From contig OX485805.1 of the NCBI GenBank assembly GCA_950295325.1, forward strand, positions 47,826,758 through 47,890,757: a stretch of DNA of 64,000 nucleotides, written 5' to 3'. Below the pieces are notes generated by a model, which was not told the origin of the DNA, made no database searches, and saw nothing but the letters and a program-made list of their open reading frames with translations. The position numbers were made by a program, and so were the translations under genes. Shown piece by piece: positions 45,672 through 57,330 of this stretch; the stretch's first letter is position 1, and each line of letters starts with the position of its first letter. Origin of the DNA: Polytrichum commune (lineage: Eukaryota; Streptophyta; Polytrichopsida; Polytrichales; Polytrichaceae).

Positions 45672-46438
45672 CACCCTAACCTTGATAATGTCACACCATC
45701 CGTTTCACCAAAAAGTGTAATATAAACAAGGTGTGACATATTTGATAATGTCACATTTTGTGCATAATGTGATATTATCAAAAAAATGTAGAAAATCAAA
45801 ATATAATTACAATTTTTTAAAAATAACAAATACAAGACTTCAATGTTTTTGAATGTAAAATCTAATTCAAACTTGTGAATAACAACAAGAGCACATCATA
45901 CTGTGTCATTGAGATCAGGTAAAGACCTCTCACTAGAGACAAAGAAGCTTCTAATGTCACATTGTTTTGTTGATGTTAAATGTGCAACACCAATTCTAAT
46001 GAGTTTGTCATGGATTTTTTCCATTCCTAACAACTCCAGAGTGTTGAAAATCTGAGAACCTTGGCTAGCCATAAAATTCAAAACATCTTTAGCATATTTT
46101 TGTGCATCGCTTAGCTTCACTACTTTAGACTCATCATCACCGCTATCAACAATCAATGGGTCTACTTCCATGGAATCAAGAACTTGTTCGCCATCTTGCA
46201 CTAATTGCACAAGCTCTTTTCGGCTACTACAATCTGTCCATCCAACCATCACATACAATCCATCCATACTTGGTATTATCACATTTACACTACGGATTTT
46301 GGGAAAAAATAGTGACATTATCAAGGGTGATAGGGATAATAACGAGGGAGTTTTACACTATGAAAACCGGTTTCAAACTTTTAGGTGACAATATGAAGGT
46401 GTTCTATTGACAAGGGTGACATTATCAAGGTTAGACTG
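45672..46438. mobile_element. Internally deleted pogo/Tigger-type element
   Basis: 767 bp, with TIRs CACCCTAACCTTGATAATG and CATTATCAAGGTTAGACTG (inverted), flanked by TA. The minus-strand frame 45,896-46,324 encodes the same C-terminal segment as the larger element at 50,782 (SDAQKYAKDVLNFMASQGSQ and SSERSLPDLNDT). Everything between that segment and the other TIR is lost. Confidence 0.85.
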
Positions 46439-46477
46439 TAGTAGGATGAGCGACGGCAGCGCAAGAGGAAGGTGGCT

Positions 46478-46621
46478 ATGGTGGCTATGGTGGGGAAGAA
46501 GAAGCTGGGCGCAGAGTGCATTTCCTTGCCAGGATCATGGCCAGATTTTCATAAGACACAGTCGCCCAAACTTGGTGATACCTCTGGGCCCGAATTCTTG
46601 GGAAGATACCCTCTACTTTAG
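46478..46621 (+). CDS. Short conserved frame, copy 3
   Basis: 47 codons if the first of two in-frame ATGs is used: MVAMVGKKKLGAECISLPGS, ending GPEFLGRYPLL. It starts 40 bp after the end of the pogo element. Same family as 11,911 and 43,544. Confidence 0.28.
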   Translation: MVAMVGKKKLGAECISLPGSWPDFHKTQSPKLGDTSGPEFLGRYPLL

Positions 46622-46803
46622 CTGTTACTTGTCCTATATAAAGGATCTGTATTCGCTGGAGCTCTGCCGTCCTTGCACTGTTCTGCGTTTGAGTTATGCA
46701 AGCGTTGGGCATCTAATATAAGCCCTGGCCCTACCTTCATGGGTTGCAAAGTCCACGTCCCTAAATACCGACACCTGGACATTGGACTCAATTTCAGCGG
46801 GCC

Positions 46804-48428
46804 TTCAACCTCCCCCTCCGAGCTTCTCAGGGGAGGTAGATACGGGCAGGGGCAACCCTCCCAAAAGATATCAAGATTTTCTAGACCTGATCAAAAACTT
46901 CTGTCCGCCTTACCTGATTTCAAAAAAAATAATTGTCCTTGCATTCTTGAAGGTTACTTGTTCACAAATTCCATATTGAGTACACTTCATCTTCAAGGTT
47001 TAAAATCTAATATGTGTGTGTGTGTGTGTGTGTGTGTGTATACTTCCACTTAATAAAGTAACCATTGATTGGGATTTCATTTCGGAAGTGAAATCATCAA
47101 TAAAGCATGTAATTAACTTGGAAGTCGAAAATATGACAAAACCCTCATTAGCATTGGGGTCATAACTTTTGTGACTTACCATTAAAAAGGTCTTTGTCAT
47201 TCAGGGACCACGGGCCTTGGCTTGGTGGTTAGGGCTCATGGCCCCCAATGAGGAGGTTGTGGGTTCTATTCCCCATGCCGGCGTGGTGCTCACCACCTTA
47301 GTCCACCCAACTATGGTGGGGGGTCCTTGGACCTTGTTATATGGGTACCTCAAAGCCCTTTGGGGGGATACCATGTCCGGTATCTTCAAGGCACTAGTGG
47401 CTAGCTAGGAACTATAGTGTCCATCCTCGAAAGGGGAGAGTAGTATTGTCCCATGTCCCCTTGTCCAGTGGGCATCGGGTCATTGGCATTACGAATGGAC
47501 ACTTTATTCACGCCGGCCCCTTGCTAAAAAGGGACCGGAGTTTCTCTTTCTTTCTTTGTCATTCTAAAATGGAAGGGACTACAAATACTATTTTATTTCT
47601 AGTATGTTTATTTTATAATAGTTCAGGTTAATACCTTCTACTCTCACAAAGTATGCATACACATTTCAACTAATTTCATGTGATTGAATGTAATTAAGTC
47701 TAAATAACCGTATTAGAAGATAATTGAGCGCTAGGCCTAGGTTTCTACAAGTATATGTACACATTCCAAACAAGTGTAATTAAGCACATCATTCCTCGTA
47801 TCTGAATTAATCATGATTAATTCCAGTTTGTTATTATATAATTAATTAGGCTTAATCAATTTTGTTAGCATACTTCTTGATTTAATTTAATTTAATTTAA
47901 TTGGGATTAATTAGACTTAATTACATTCAATCACACTTAATTAGTTTGAATGTGTATGAATATTGTGTGAAAGTAGAAGGTATTACCTTAAACTATTATA
48001 GAATAAACATACTAAAAATAAATAAACTATGAATTTTAGTTCCATTTTAGAATGACAAAGACCCTTTCAAGGATAAGTCACAAAAACTATAGCCTTAATG
48101 CTAATGAGGGTTTTGTAATGTTTTTGGCTTCCAAGTTGATTACATGTTTTATTGACGGTTGCATATCGAAAATAAAATCCCGGTGAATTGCTCATTTACT
48201 CAATGGAAGTGAATAAAATATATTGGGTTTTGGACCTTGAAGGTGAAGTGCACTCAATATGAGATTTGTGAATAAGTGGGCTTTAAGAATGCAAGGGCAA
48301 TGGTTTTTTCGAAGTCGGGTGGAACGGGCAGAAGTTTTCGGTCGGGTCCAAAATTTCTTGATTTCTTTTTGGAGGGCTGCCCCTGCCCAGATCTACCTTC
48401 CCCAAAAAGCTCGTAAGGGGAGGTTGAA
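46804..48428. mobile_element. Foldback (Mutator-like) element e, with inserted SINE
   Basis: Left arm from TTCAACCTCCCCCTCCG, with (TG)n near 47,010. Right arm about 47,970-48,428, ending GGGGAGGTTGAA. The left arm is split by the SINE at 47,203-47,552. The inner spacer holds TTAATTAGTTTGAATGTG-type palindromic sequence as in elements a-c. Confidence 0.65.
47203..47552 (+). mobile_element. tRNA-derived SINE, full length
   Basis: 350 bp flanked by the perfect 12-bp direct repeat TCTTTGTCATTC (47,191-47,202 and 47,553-47,564). The head has pol III-like boxes: an A-box-like TGGCTTGGTGGTTAGGG and a B-box-like GGTTCTATTCC. The 3' end carries CACTTTATTCACGCCGGCCC and a CTTT-rich tail. A truncated copy at 13,638 shares that 3' end. 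The gaps to known SINE families were not checked. Confidence 0.85.
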
Positions 48429-50779
48429 CGCCGACCCTAAATTTATGGTGCTCCTTCCAAATTGTCTGTACATATGATCTACTCGGGAGTCCTAGGGTTT
48501 CCAAGTTCTCCCTACGTTGTGGCTGTGGGTTTTGTTTTGGCTTGAGATGTTGGTGTTGCCATAGAATTTGCTATGAGAAAGAGTTTAGATTTTGGTTTAG
48601 AGTATTGGAGTGGCTGGAGGTTTTATTGTCATTGATAGCTTGGTTGGTGGGTTAGAGTAATCTTGTGGCTTAAGGTTCTTTTGTGGTTGAGAGTCCAATT
48701 TTGTGCTATGGATTTAGATCATACCCTCATGTTTATGTCGTGCATATGATCATGTTGAGTTAAACACTATTATTTGAGCTCAACAAAGAGGTCTTCCATT
48801 CAATTTAGTTCGTATTTGTGTGCATTGAGGTTTTTACCAATGTTGGGTGGGTAGTTGATTTTGTTACTAACTTCTAGTTCCACTTTTCACAAAAAAATCT
48901 AGAAGCAAAGAACCTTTGGTTTTCAGGTTTTGAGAGTTTTTATAATATATGAACCTTTGGTCCTGTTTATTTTTAAAAAAAATTCAAAGATCCGACAAAG
49001 AACCAATGGTTTTTTAGAAGGTTTTTTGATTGGGTTTTGATTTTAAACAATCACATGTATGAATAAAGTGCAGCTATTTGAAGTTTTAAGAACCATAATT
49101 ATAATTTAAAGAATCACCTTGATACATGGGTTTAGGGTTTAGGAATATGGGGTTGACCTCCAAAGAGCAATTCAAACTCTTGTGTCCAATAGATAATCAC
49201 GACTCAGACACATGAATGGGAAATTGATACGTCTTTGCAATGGTCATACACCTGTCGTATATGCATAGCCAATATTAAGTATGTGAGGGGTGCAAACTAA
49301 CCCATGCCAAATGAATAAATCGTAGATCAAATAATGCAAAACATAAATTAATTTATGTATCTAATAAATTGATAAGTACTTCAAATAAATTCCTAATTCC
49401 AAATGCTATAAGAATAAGCTAGATAGACCACAAATATGATCACCATCTTCATGCATTTGTAGTAAGGATTCCATTACATAGTTAGGTGAATAGGTGTAGA
49501 AGTATAATTATGATGTGATTTTAATTGTATATTATAAATTGAAAATAAAAATTAACTTAAATATTGTATTCTAAATACGAATAAATTGTACTCCTTTGAA
49601 AATACCTCATAAGCTTTCATGTATCACCACTCATGGTCGGTTTCTTTGATTTAAATAACTTAATCATATGGTACCATGGATGTCTCTTTATTTTGTCATA
49701 AAATAATAAATTTCCCCTAAATGTTTGGCATGTGTCATGCTCACAATTGCTAAGACCATTTGTATCCCACGTGAAAATTACATTCCGACATAGGTAAAGA
49801 TGAAATAGTAAGCCCTCTACAATGTATAAGATACTAACCACAAAATAGAATGGCCATATGGATGACACCACATGATCAATATGTCAAACACAAGAGTCAA
49901 TCATGTATGGGTAAGGGTATCAAATTTACAACTACAAGTCACGAGGTCTATACCAATGGGAGCATTTAGACCTAGTCTCCATCCAATTATGAGTACACAT
50001 GAATGATACTAGCTTGAACCCAAGTCGCTCCAATCCGTTGCACCCCTACATATGAATTAATATCTCGGATGAACCAAACGTTGTGCACCCATGCATCCAT
50101 GCACCCATGCCGGTGTTTACCTACCATACGCATGTATGCCCATGCCCATGATCATGATCATAACCCCCCACCCCCAAATGACCTGCCACGATGCCACGAT
50201 GCCCCCATGTACACCTTTTGCCTAATTAGTGTGCCAAGGTTACCATTTGGAGCTACTCATTGTCATAACTTTATACTGATATTATCATTATTTACCAACT
50301 GAGTTATATCATATTCTTCACTGTGCATACCAACCACTTATATTGTTTGGATAAAAAAAAAATCTCATTAAAAAAATACTTAGCAATGCATAACTTCAAA
50401 TGATAACCCACACTAATTAGACAAAAATTGTAGCTTTAAGAAAAGGAGGCAAAAAGTCGTTTTAAGTTGATAGTCATGCATGCTTTCTCCTATCGCCCAT
50501 GCCATGTCGTCACCTTAGCTGCACGCCCGTCACCTCCCCCTAGTTTCCCCACCATGCCTAGCTTTTGCACGTGTAGTACCCACCTTTCTACATTTGTTTC
50601 CTTTTTTGTGACATGGTTATTTCGGAAAAGAGTATTTGACATGTATCCCTTTTTCTTTGAAAAACTAGTTGGACATGTGTTCAAGATCTTCCGTAAACTC
50701 CGACTGTCACAAGCTTGTTTGAAGTGTGGGGAGTGAATCTCCAATGCTATATCTTACATGTATTGGTATGATACAGAAG
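48429..50779. other. Intergenic; no gene seen
   Basis: Non-coding by inspection, with a C-rich stretch near 50,166 and an A-run near 50,355. A few short frames around 50,470-50,740 have no recognisable content. Confidence 0.5.
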
Positions 50780-51006
50780 TACACCCTAACCTTGATAATG
50801 TCACACCCTCCGTTTCACCAAAAAGTGTGATATAAACAAGGTGTGACATACTTGATAATGTCACATTTTGTGCATAATGTGATATTATCAAAAAATATGT
50901 AGAAAATCAAAATATAATTACAATTTTTTTTAAATAACAAATACGAGACTTCAATGTTTTTGAATGTAAAATCTAATTCAAAATTGTGAATAACAACAAG
51001 AGCACA

Positions 51007-52315
51007 TCATAATGTATCATTGAGATCAGGTAAAGACCTCTCACTAGAGACAAAGAAGCTTCTAATGTCACATTGTTTTGTTGATGTTAAATGTGCAACA
51101 CCAATTCTAATGAGTTTGTCATAGATTTTTTCCATTTCTAATAACTCATGAGTGCTGAAAATTTGAGAACCTTGGCTAGCCATAAAATTCAAAACATCTT
51201 TAGCATATTTTTGTGCATCGCTTAGCTTCATTACTTTAGACTCATCATCATTGCTATCAACAATCAATGGGTCCACTTCCATGGAATCAAGAACCTGTTC
51301 ACCATCTTGCACTAATTGCACAAGCTCCTCAGTAGAAAATTCCACCTCAAGATCATCTTCACCTTCCATGTTTATGTACTCCAAAGGACAAAGCTTTTCT
51401 ACAGGCTTGCCTTCAACATCCAAACCCAAATTTAATGCGGCGATGAGTCTACCCAATTCCAAAGTTGCTTCCTCCATTTTGGACTTCATACGTTCATCAA
51501 GATTGTTTATATCTGCATTCCACTCTGCATGCAATATGGCGGACTTTCTCCAACAATTTCTAATGGTTTGATCATCTAATTCATGCCATGTTGCCACACA
51601 CCATAGCATAGCTTGAAATACATCAACATTCAATTTCCCCAAATCTTCATTTGAGTTGTTATCAATTTGTTGCAAAGTCCAGGCAACAAGCTTGCGCTTA
51701 GAGCATCCTCAGTCGGTCTAGGTAAAGCTCACTACAAACCAAGACCTATCTTGCTTAAAATTGCTCAAAATTTAGAGGGAGTGCACCAAATCTTGCTTAA
51801 AATGGACAGATCCTCCCACACTCCCTCTAAATGTCAAAAATTTGGAGGGAGTGTGGGAGGATCTTTCCATTTTAAAGCAAGATTTGGTGCACTCCCTCTA
51901 AATTTTGAAAATGTGGTGTTTTCAATGAGGGATTTCACCTACGTCAAATTTTTACAATTCTTTTTTCTTGAGAAATATCTCACGTTTATTTAGGTGTGCT
52001 TCTAATGATGGTAATTTCAGTTTCTAATTTTAGGTCAGTCAAAAGATAGGTTTTGGTTTGCAGTGAGCTTTACCTAGACCGACTGAGGATGCTCTTATAG
52101 CACATTTTGAATGCTGCAATCACTCCTTGATCCAAAGGTTGAACAACTGAAGTCACATTTGGTGGAAGGAACAAGATAGTGATATGGGAGAGTACAAAAG
52201 CATTAAATCCATCTATAACTTTCTTGACCTCACCATGAATATCATGGCTTCCTACATTATCCATAATAATGCAAATCAACTTCCACCTCACAATGCAATT
52301 CTCTGAAAATGCCAC
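51007..52315 (-). pseudogene. pogo/Tigger-type transposase remnant
   Basis: 52,098-52,315 encodes CIIMDNVGSHDIHGEV, then LPPNVTSVVQPLDQGVIAAF: the DN-SH catalytic block and the PPNxTSxxQPLDQG motif of DDE_1 transposases. After the MITE (51,701-52,094), translation resumes as LVAWTLQQIDNNSNEDLG, VFQAMLWCVATWHEL, QTIRNCWRKSAIL and an acidic tail to the stop at 51,007. The first catalytic Asp and the CENP-B-type helix-turn-helix are absent. The frame after the MITE is intact for about 230 codons, so the loss looks recent. Confidence 0.85.
51701..52094. mobile_element. Tourist-like (PIF/Harbinger) MITE with internal hairpin
   Basis: 394 bp, flanked by TTA on both sides (51,698-51,700 and 52,095-52,097). 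TIRs begin GAGCATCCTCAGTCGGTCTA and extend inverted for about 35-40 bp. A 3-bp TTA duplication is typical of PIF/Harbinger. Inside, 51,768-51,906 is a long near-perfect inverted repeat (arms about 62 bp around a short loop). Confidence 0.85.
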
Positions 52316-52847
52316 AGAATGAATGCCAGCAGTTTAAGTTTGAAATAGAGAAATCAATTACAAGGTCTTCAACACCGAACTGATTCAACAAGCCTCAAAG
52401 CTTCAAAAGTACCATTTAGGAAGAAACCTTGTGGATGTAGTAGTTTGTTGAGGAGAGCGGCAAGAAGATGAAGGGCAGAGCGGTGTGTGGAGCGGCGAGA
52501 GGAGAGAGCATACGATGCAGGCGAAGCTGCGAGAAGTTGATCTGCGAGAGAAACCGTTGCTTCTTCGGCACATGAGATTCAAGATTCAAGAACCCAAGAT
52601 TCAAGCGGAAGCAGGTGAAGATGCCGACGTCATCCATAGAATTTGTTGTCCATCCGGCCTTTTTTCATCCATGTTACTTGTTATTATCACACTTACACTA
52701 CAAATTTTGAAAAAAAATGTGACATTATCAAGGGTGATAGTGATAATAACGAGGGAGTTTTACACTATGGAAATCGGTTTCAAACTTTTAGGTGACAATA
52801 TCAAGGTGTTCTATTAACAAGTGTGATAATATCAAGGTTAGGGTGTA

Positions 52848-53287
52848 TCAGCATGGCGTCATAGGAATGACAGTGGATTCTGCCTGGTATGAGCCTCTTC
52901 AAAATAACTCTGTAGATCGCAATGCGTCGAACAGGGCCATGGAATTTGAGCTTGGCTGGTGAGTGTTCAGTTCTTTAAATTGTTCTCGGTATCAGGTCAT
53001 GCTTTATGCTTTTGTGCGCTTCAACTGCATTTATACATATCTATACTAAGTTAATCCAAGAATTTTCACATGGTGTCACTGCTGTAGGTTTCTGGATCCC
53101 ATTTTCTTTGGGGAATATCCCAAATCAATGCAGCTGGGCCTGGAAACACGGTTGCCTCGATTCACAGCTGAAGAAAAGGACTGGATCAAAGGTTCTTACG
53201 ATTTTGTAGGATTCAACCATTGCACATCACAGTATGCCACAGTCGACAAATCAAGTGCTTCTAACGATAATCATGTGACCTTCACCC
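52848..53287 (+). pseudogene. GH1 beta-glucosidase relic, two consecutive exons
   Basis: Exon 52,848-52,958 reads HGVIGMTVDSAWYEPLQNNS to AMEFELGW and ends at donor G|GTGAGT. After a 129-nt intron, 53,088-53,287 reads FLDPIFFGEYPKSMQLG, LPRFTAEEKDWIKGSYDFVG and FNHCTSQYATVD, ending at donor GTAAGT. These are the classic GH1 segments WFEP, GWFLDP, FTxEE and KGSYDFxGxN. The 5' part of the gene, including the acid/base TFNEP exon, is missing: the pogo element ends directly upstream. GH1 enzymes hydrolyse beta-glucosides; this copy cannot. Confidence 0.85.
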
Positions 53288-56200
53288 GTAAGTGCATTCC
53301 TCACTCCTACTTAATGTAGATGGGTCTTGACTACTAAGGGTGAGTTTACATGTCGGTCGCGTGCCCACCAGATTCTAGTGTGAATAAGAGCAAACATGCC
53401 CAAATGTAGAGGGAATCTGGTGGGGTAGGGTTCGTATGGTGGCCATTAGCTACTCCCATCTTCTCAAATCCAGGTCCATCTACTAACCTCCTCCTCCCGG
53501 TTACCAAGGATGGAGTTCAAGACCAACATTGGTTCTCTTGAGTCTTCAACCAATCTCAATCCTTCAGTGACCGGCACTTGTAGGTTAAAGATTCTTTAAT
53601 GGGCGCATGGAAATCTAGCGGCCCGTGTCCACGGCCCTTCACATTCTAGCGGGCTGTGAGATTGTGGTTGGGTGATGGCTTGTGCTTAACTGCATGTGAC
53701 ACCTCCGACCCACTATTATCTAGAACCTAGTGGGTGCGCGGCCTACATGGGAATTCACCCTAAGTAGTTACTTTTTCCGATTTTCCCATTTATCCTAGAA
53801 TATGAGACATGTGGTAAATACATGATAGTTAGTAAATCCCAATTGAGGTTGTGGCCACTTTCCTCATGATATTTGGAGCTCATATGAATATCTTTGTCAA
53901 TGTTGGTTGTGAGGCCAAACCCCCCACCCTTAAGCGTCCGTAGTCCGAGTAGTGGGTTTAGGCTCACATTCCTCCGCGGTATTGGATTTGGACTTGGATG
54001 AGTCCATAGTGCAAGGTTCACCCTTCAAGTGGTCTTGGATTTAACTGGAATTTCACTTTTAACAACTCAATGTACGATTTCAATACGTATGTGGAGAATG
54101 CACAAGTTAATTATTTAACCTCCTTATGCTCGGGTGCTATTTTGTCTTTGTTTGCTTCTAACGTCCACCCAGCTTCTTAGCTTCTAACTAAACAAACCCA
54201 GCTCCTTCATAAACCCAGCTCCTTCATGAACCCAGCTCCTTAGCTTCTAACTAAACAAACCCAGGTCCTTCATAAACCCAGCTCTTTACTTTCTAACTAA
54301 ACAAACCCAGCTCCTTCATAAACCCAGCTCCTTCATGAACCCAGCTCCTTAGCTTCTAACTAAACAAACCCAGGTCCTTCATAAACCCAGCTCTTTACTT
54401 TCTAACTAAACAAACCCAGCTCCTTCATAAACCCAGCTCCTTCATGAACCCACAACTTTGTAGTTGTAATCCCCAACTACCTCACTAATTATTCAAGCCC
54501 TTAACTAATCTTCCTACCTAATTTCCCTAATTCTACTAACAACCCCTTTCTAATCACACAATTCTTCTCTAATCCTAAAATCCTAGAGAGGAGAGGGGGA
54601 GAGAGAATTTCCTAACTTCACTAAGACTAACTAATCCACACAAGTATATTTTTGCACTCATCACAACATCAAGTGCTCAACTCTTAAACATGGAACTTGC
54701 AACCACGTGTATTCAAAACATGAACTTTAAGTACCACAAATTGGAATCATGAATTAACTTTAAAATCCTTCACGTCAACACTAATTCTACCAAGAGGTCA
54801 AGCCCTCTTCAAGGCTAACAAGCCTTGGCTCTCAAACTAAAAACTAAGCACACACATGTGCTCCAATATGGCTTCCCACACCCACACTTATAACTCGTGG
54901 GGTGCCTTGGAGCACAAAGGAAAGAGAGGATGAGTGAGGAAAGAATGAGGGATTATATAGTAAGCTTGAGGGGGTGAGCACCCTCAAGGCTCACGATAAG
55001 CCCTTGAGATTTCCTCCTACTTAGTAGGCGCCAATCCTATCTTCTAAGCCTTCCTCCCTCAAATGATCAACAAGGATCCTAATTCGAACATTTAACTAGC
55101 CTTGGCTTTCTACCTACCACACTTTACCAAACTTGGGATGCTTCAACCCAAACTTAGCATCCTTCGCTTTCCGCCGCCATAACTTTCTCCCCTTACTTTC
55201 CCAAATCGTCGCTCACCACTTAATTCAAACCACGATGCTTAACTCGTGATTTGATTGGTGCTTTGAGAATTTGCTTATCCTCCACCTTGCATTCTTCCTT
55301 GGGCCTTCCCCATTAAGTGGCCATGATGAGGTGGTCCACTTGTGCGCTCCATGTGATCCTCCATTCATCCCAATTCGAATGCACTTGCCTCTTGAGTCAC
55401 TTTGGTTGTCTCCATCCATTTGTACTAGCCTACTCACTAACTACTCAATCCAAGTTCTCCTTACCTATCCTCAATCACTCAAATCCTTCCGAAGGTAAAA
55501 ACACAATAACAACTCACATCCTAGCCTCTTACAACATGGTACTTCTAAGGCTAACATTTCACTCTTTTTATATTTTTGTGAAGTAACATGCTACTTCAAA
55601 GTGCATCAACTAACGTTTCAAGGGTCTAAGACTAAATGTGGGCACCCTTTTGGGCTCACATTGGTTTGGTATGTGTTCTTGGAACCGCATAAAAAACCAT
55701 ACACCACTTAAATATAGGTGTCTGATTAAGAAAAGTAACCAAATAAGGGTTGTCTACCTAAGTTGCTGGGATTTTTATTTTTTCCATAGGGATTATCACT
55801 CAAGTTTCTTCCACATAGAAGGTGATTGCCCCATCGGAGTGCAAGCATGGTAAAGTGGACCAAAAAATTACTCCAGTATACTAAAATCATCATTTTTTTG
55901 GTCAAAGGCCTAAAAATAGTAGCAAAGCGTTATTCAAATTGGAATTTTATTTATAATGACCTCTATTGTTGTGTTAAATATTCAAATGTAGAATATCAAG
56001 TTGAGATCTTCAATACTTAGCATCAAAAGTGATGCTCAAAGCAAATGGTTGAGTCTGGTTCTGAACGTAGATTTCATGACCTTACTTATTTTGAAGTTGC
56101 AAAATTTTTACATTCCTTGAATTCATTATCCACTTGAGGGCGCCATCACAAAAGTTTGTAGAACACCATCAATTTAATGTAAATTTATCATTTTAAACAA

Positions 56201-56745
56201 ATTTTGGATAGTCACTTGTTCAATATCACCTACTTGCACACCACTTGCACCGTCTTTTGAAACATGTAGACTTTTCTTGAAATTTTTTTGGTCATCATAA
56301 ATTGCTCGGCTTTGTAGATCAATATGTTTTTAAAATGTCTATGATTTCTTTCTTCACACGATTCAAAGTTATTGTATAGTTTTGAATCACTTTCACTGAA
56401 CACTAAGCAGGGATTAGGAGTTGTCCACTTTACCGTGCTTGCACCCACCTAAAGATGTGATCTAATATTTTATGATCAACTTTTTGTTGAAGTGTCTCAA
56501 TGTATTTCTTTTCTATACTAACGTCCACTTTATGTGTACTGATATGCTATTGGGTGTTATGATGTGCAGTGAAATGAAATGGGACTCTCATTGGCCCTCA
56601 TGTGCTTTAATATCTCAGATTATGTAATTTAAACATTGCATCGCCTTGTCAAATATCATCAAACCAAAAATGGACAAGTGTACACAAACAATTTCACTAG
56701 TTATTTGAAGTTTTTATCCGCCCCCCCAAATGTATGTGATCGCAG
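53288..56745. other. Enlarged gap between GH1 exons; dispersed repeats, no gene
   Basis: About 3.5 kb with no coding sequence recognised. It contains the minisatellite at 54,174-54,450 and fragments of the repeat also found near 21.3-21.6 kb. The GH1 exon expected here (after TSQYAT and before [10 protein letters not shown]) was not found. Confidence 0.5.
54174..54450. repeat. Minisatellite, 109-bp higher-order unit
   Basis: Copies of the YTTCTAACTAAACAAACCCA start recur at 54,181, 54,244, 54,290, 54,353 and 54,399. Spacings alternate 63 and 46 bp, giving a 109-bp unit made from shorter AACCCAGCTCCTTCATR subrepeats. Confidence 0.9.
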
Positions 56746-56857
56746 GCAGCTTCAGAATGGCTCCATGTGGTGCCCTATGGGATGCGAAAAAGCCTCGCGT
56801 GGATTCGAGTTCGGTATAACAATCCAATTGTTTATATCACAGAAAATGGTCAAATAA
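56746..56857 (+). pseudogene. GH1 beta-glucosidase relic, catalytic-nucleophile exon
   Basis: After acceptor GATCGCAG, the frame reads [17 protein letters not shown], then [16 protein letters not shown]. This is the GH1 segment SDWLYVVPxGxRK...YITENG; the Glu of TENG is the nucleophile. It is followed by a stop or a donor-like G|GTCAAA. It belongs with 52,848-53,287 but is not in phase with the 53,287 donor, so at least one exon between them is lost. No downstream exons were found before the LRR sequence of gene C. Confidence 0.82.
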
Positions 56858-57330
56858 TCACCTTTCTAACAAGCATCATCTCATCGTGCTACCAATTGCA
56901 ATTCATAATGATTGTCTTTTCAATTTAAAGAATCAGAGAACACTATATTCGTTAATTCGGGATTTTTTGGGCATTTTGAGACATTTACAAATAGAAGAAC
57001 ATGGATAAAATGACACAAATATTGGAGATTGTTGTAATATGCAAATACTTTGAAGCGGGTGTTCATATCAAGGAACCAATAAAGAACTCATATCGAGATG
57101 GTTTAGGTAGGACAATCCAAACATTAGATCATATTGAAGGGGAAATCATATGACACTTATATTATTGTAAATAAAATATACAACGTATGGCATGTAAATT
57201 AAATAGCATGATAACACCACACATCCATTGGATAGTGCAACCCAAAATCATCTTGCCTATGGCCCAAAACCCTATGCCTACTATGGCCTATCTAGCCTTG
57301 GAGATAGCATTTTTTTTTTGCAACGGATTT
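56858..57330. other. Intergenic between GH1 relic and gene C tail; nothing seen
   Basis: AT-rich, no coding signal, ending in a T10 run at about 57,311-57,320 just before the last LRR unit of gene C. Confidence 0.5.

Larger units (their letters stand above)
50782..52845. mobile_element. pogo/Tigger-type DNA transposon, defective
   Basis: 2,064 bp, flanked by TA (50,780-50,781 and 52,846-52,847), with TIRs CACCCTAACCTTGATAATG and, inverted, TATCAAGGTTAGGGTG. TA target sites and a DDE_1-like transposase place it in the Tc1/mariner superfamily, pogo/Tigger branch. The transposase is missing its N-terminal DNA-binding half and is split by a nested MITE, so the element cannot move by itself. Its right end abuts a GH1 gene relic. 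Confidence 0.88.

Noticed and set aside
50069..50302. Proline/histidine-rich frame near 50.1 kb
   Set aside because: Composition comes from a C-rich low-complexity stretch; no domain or splice context.
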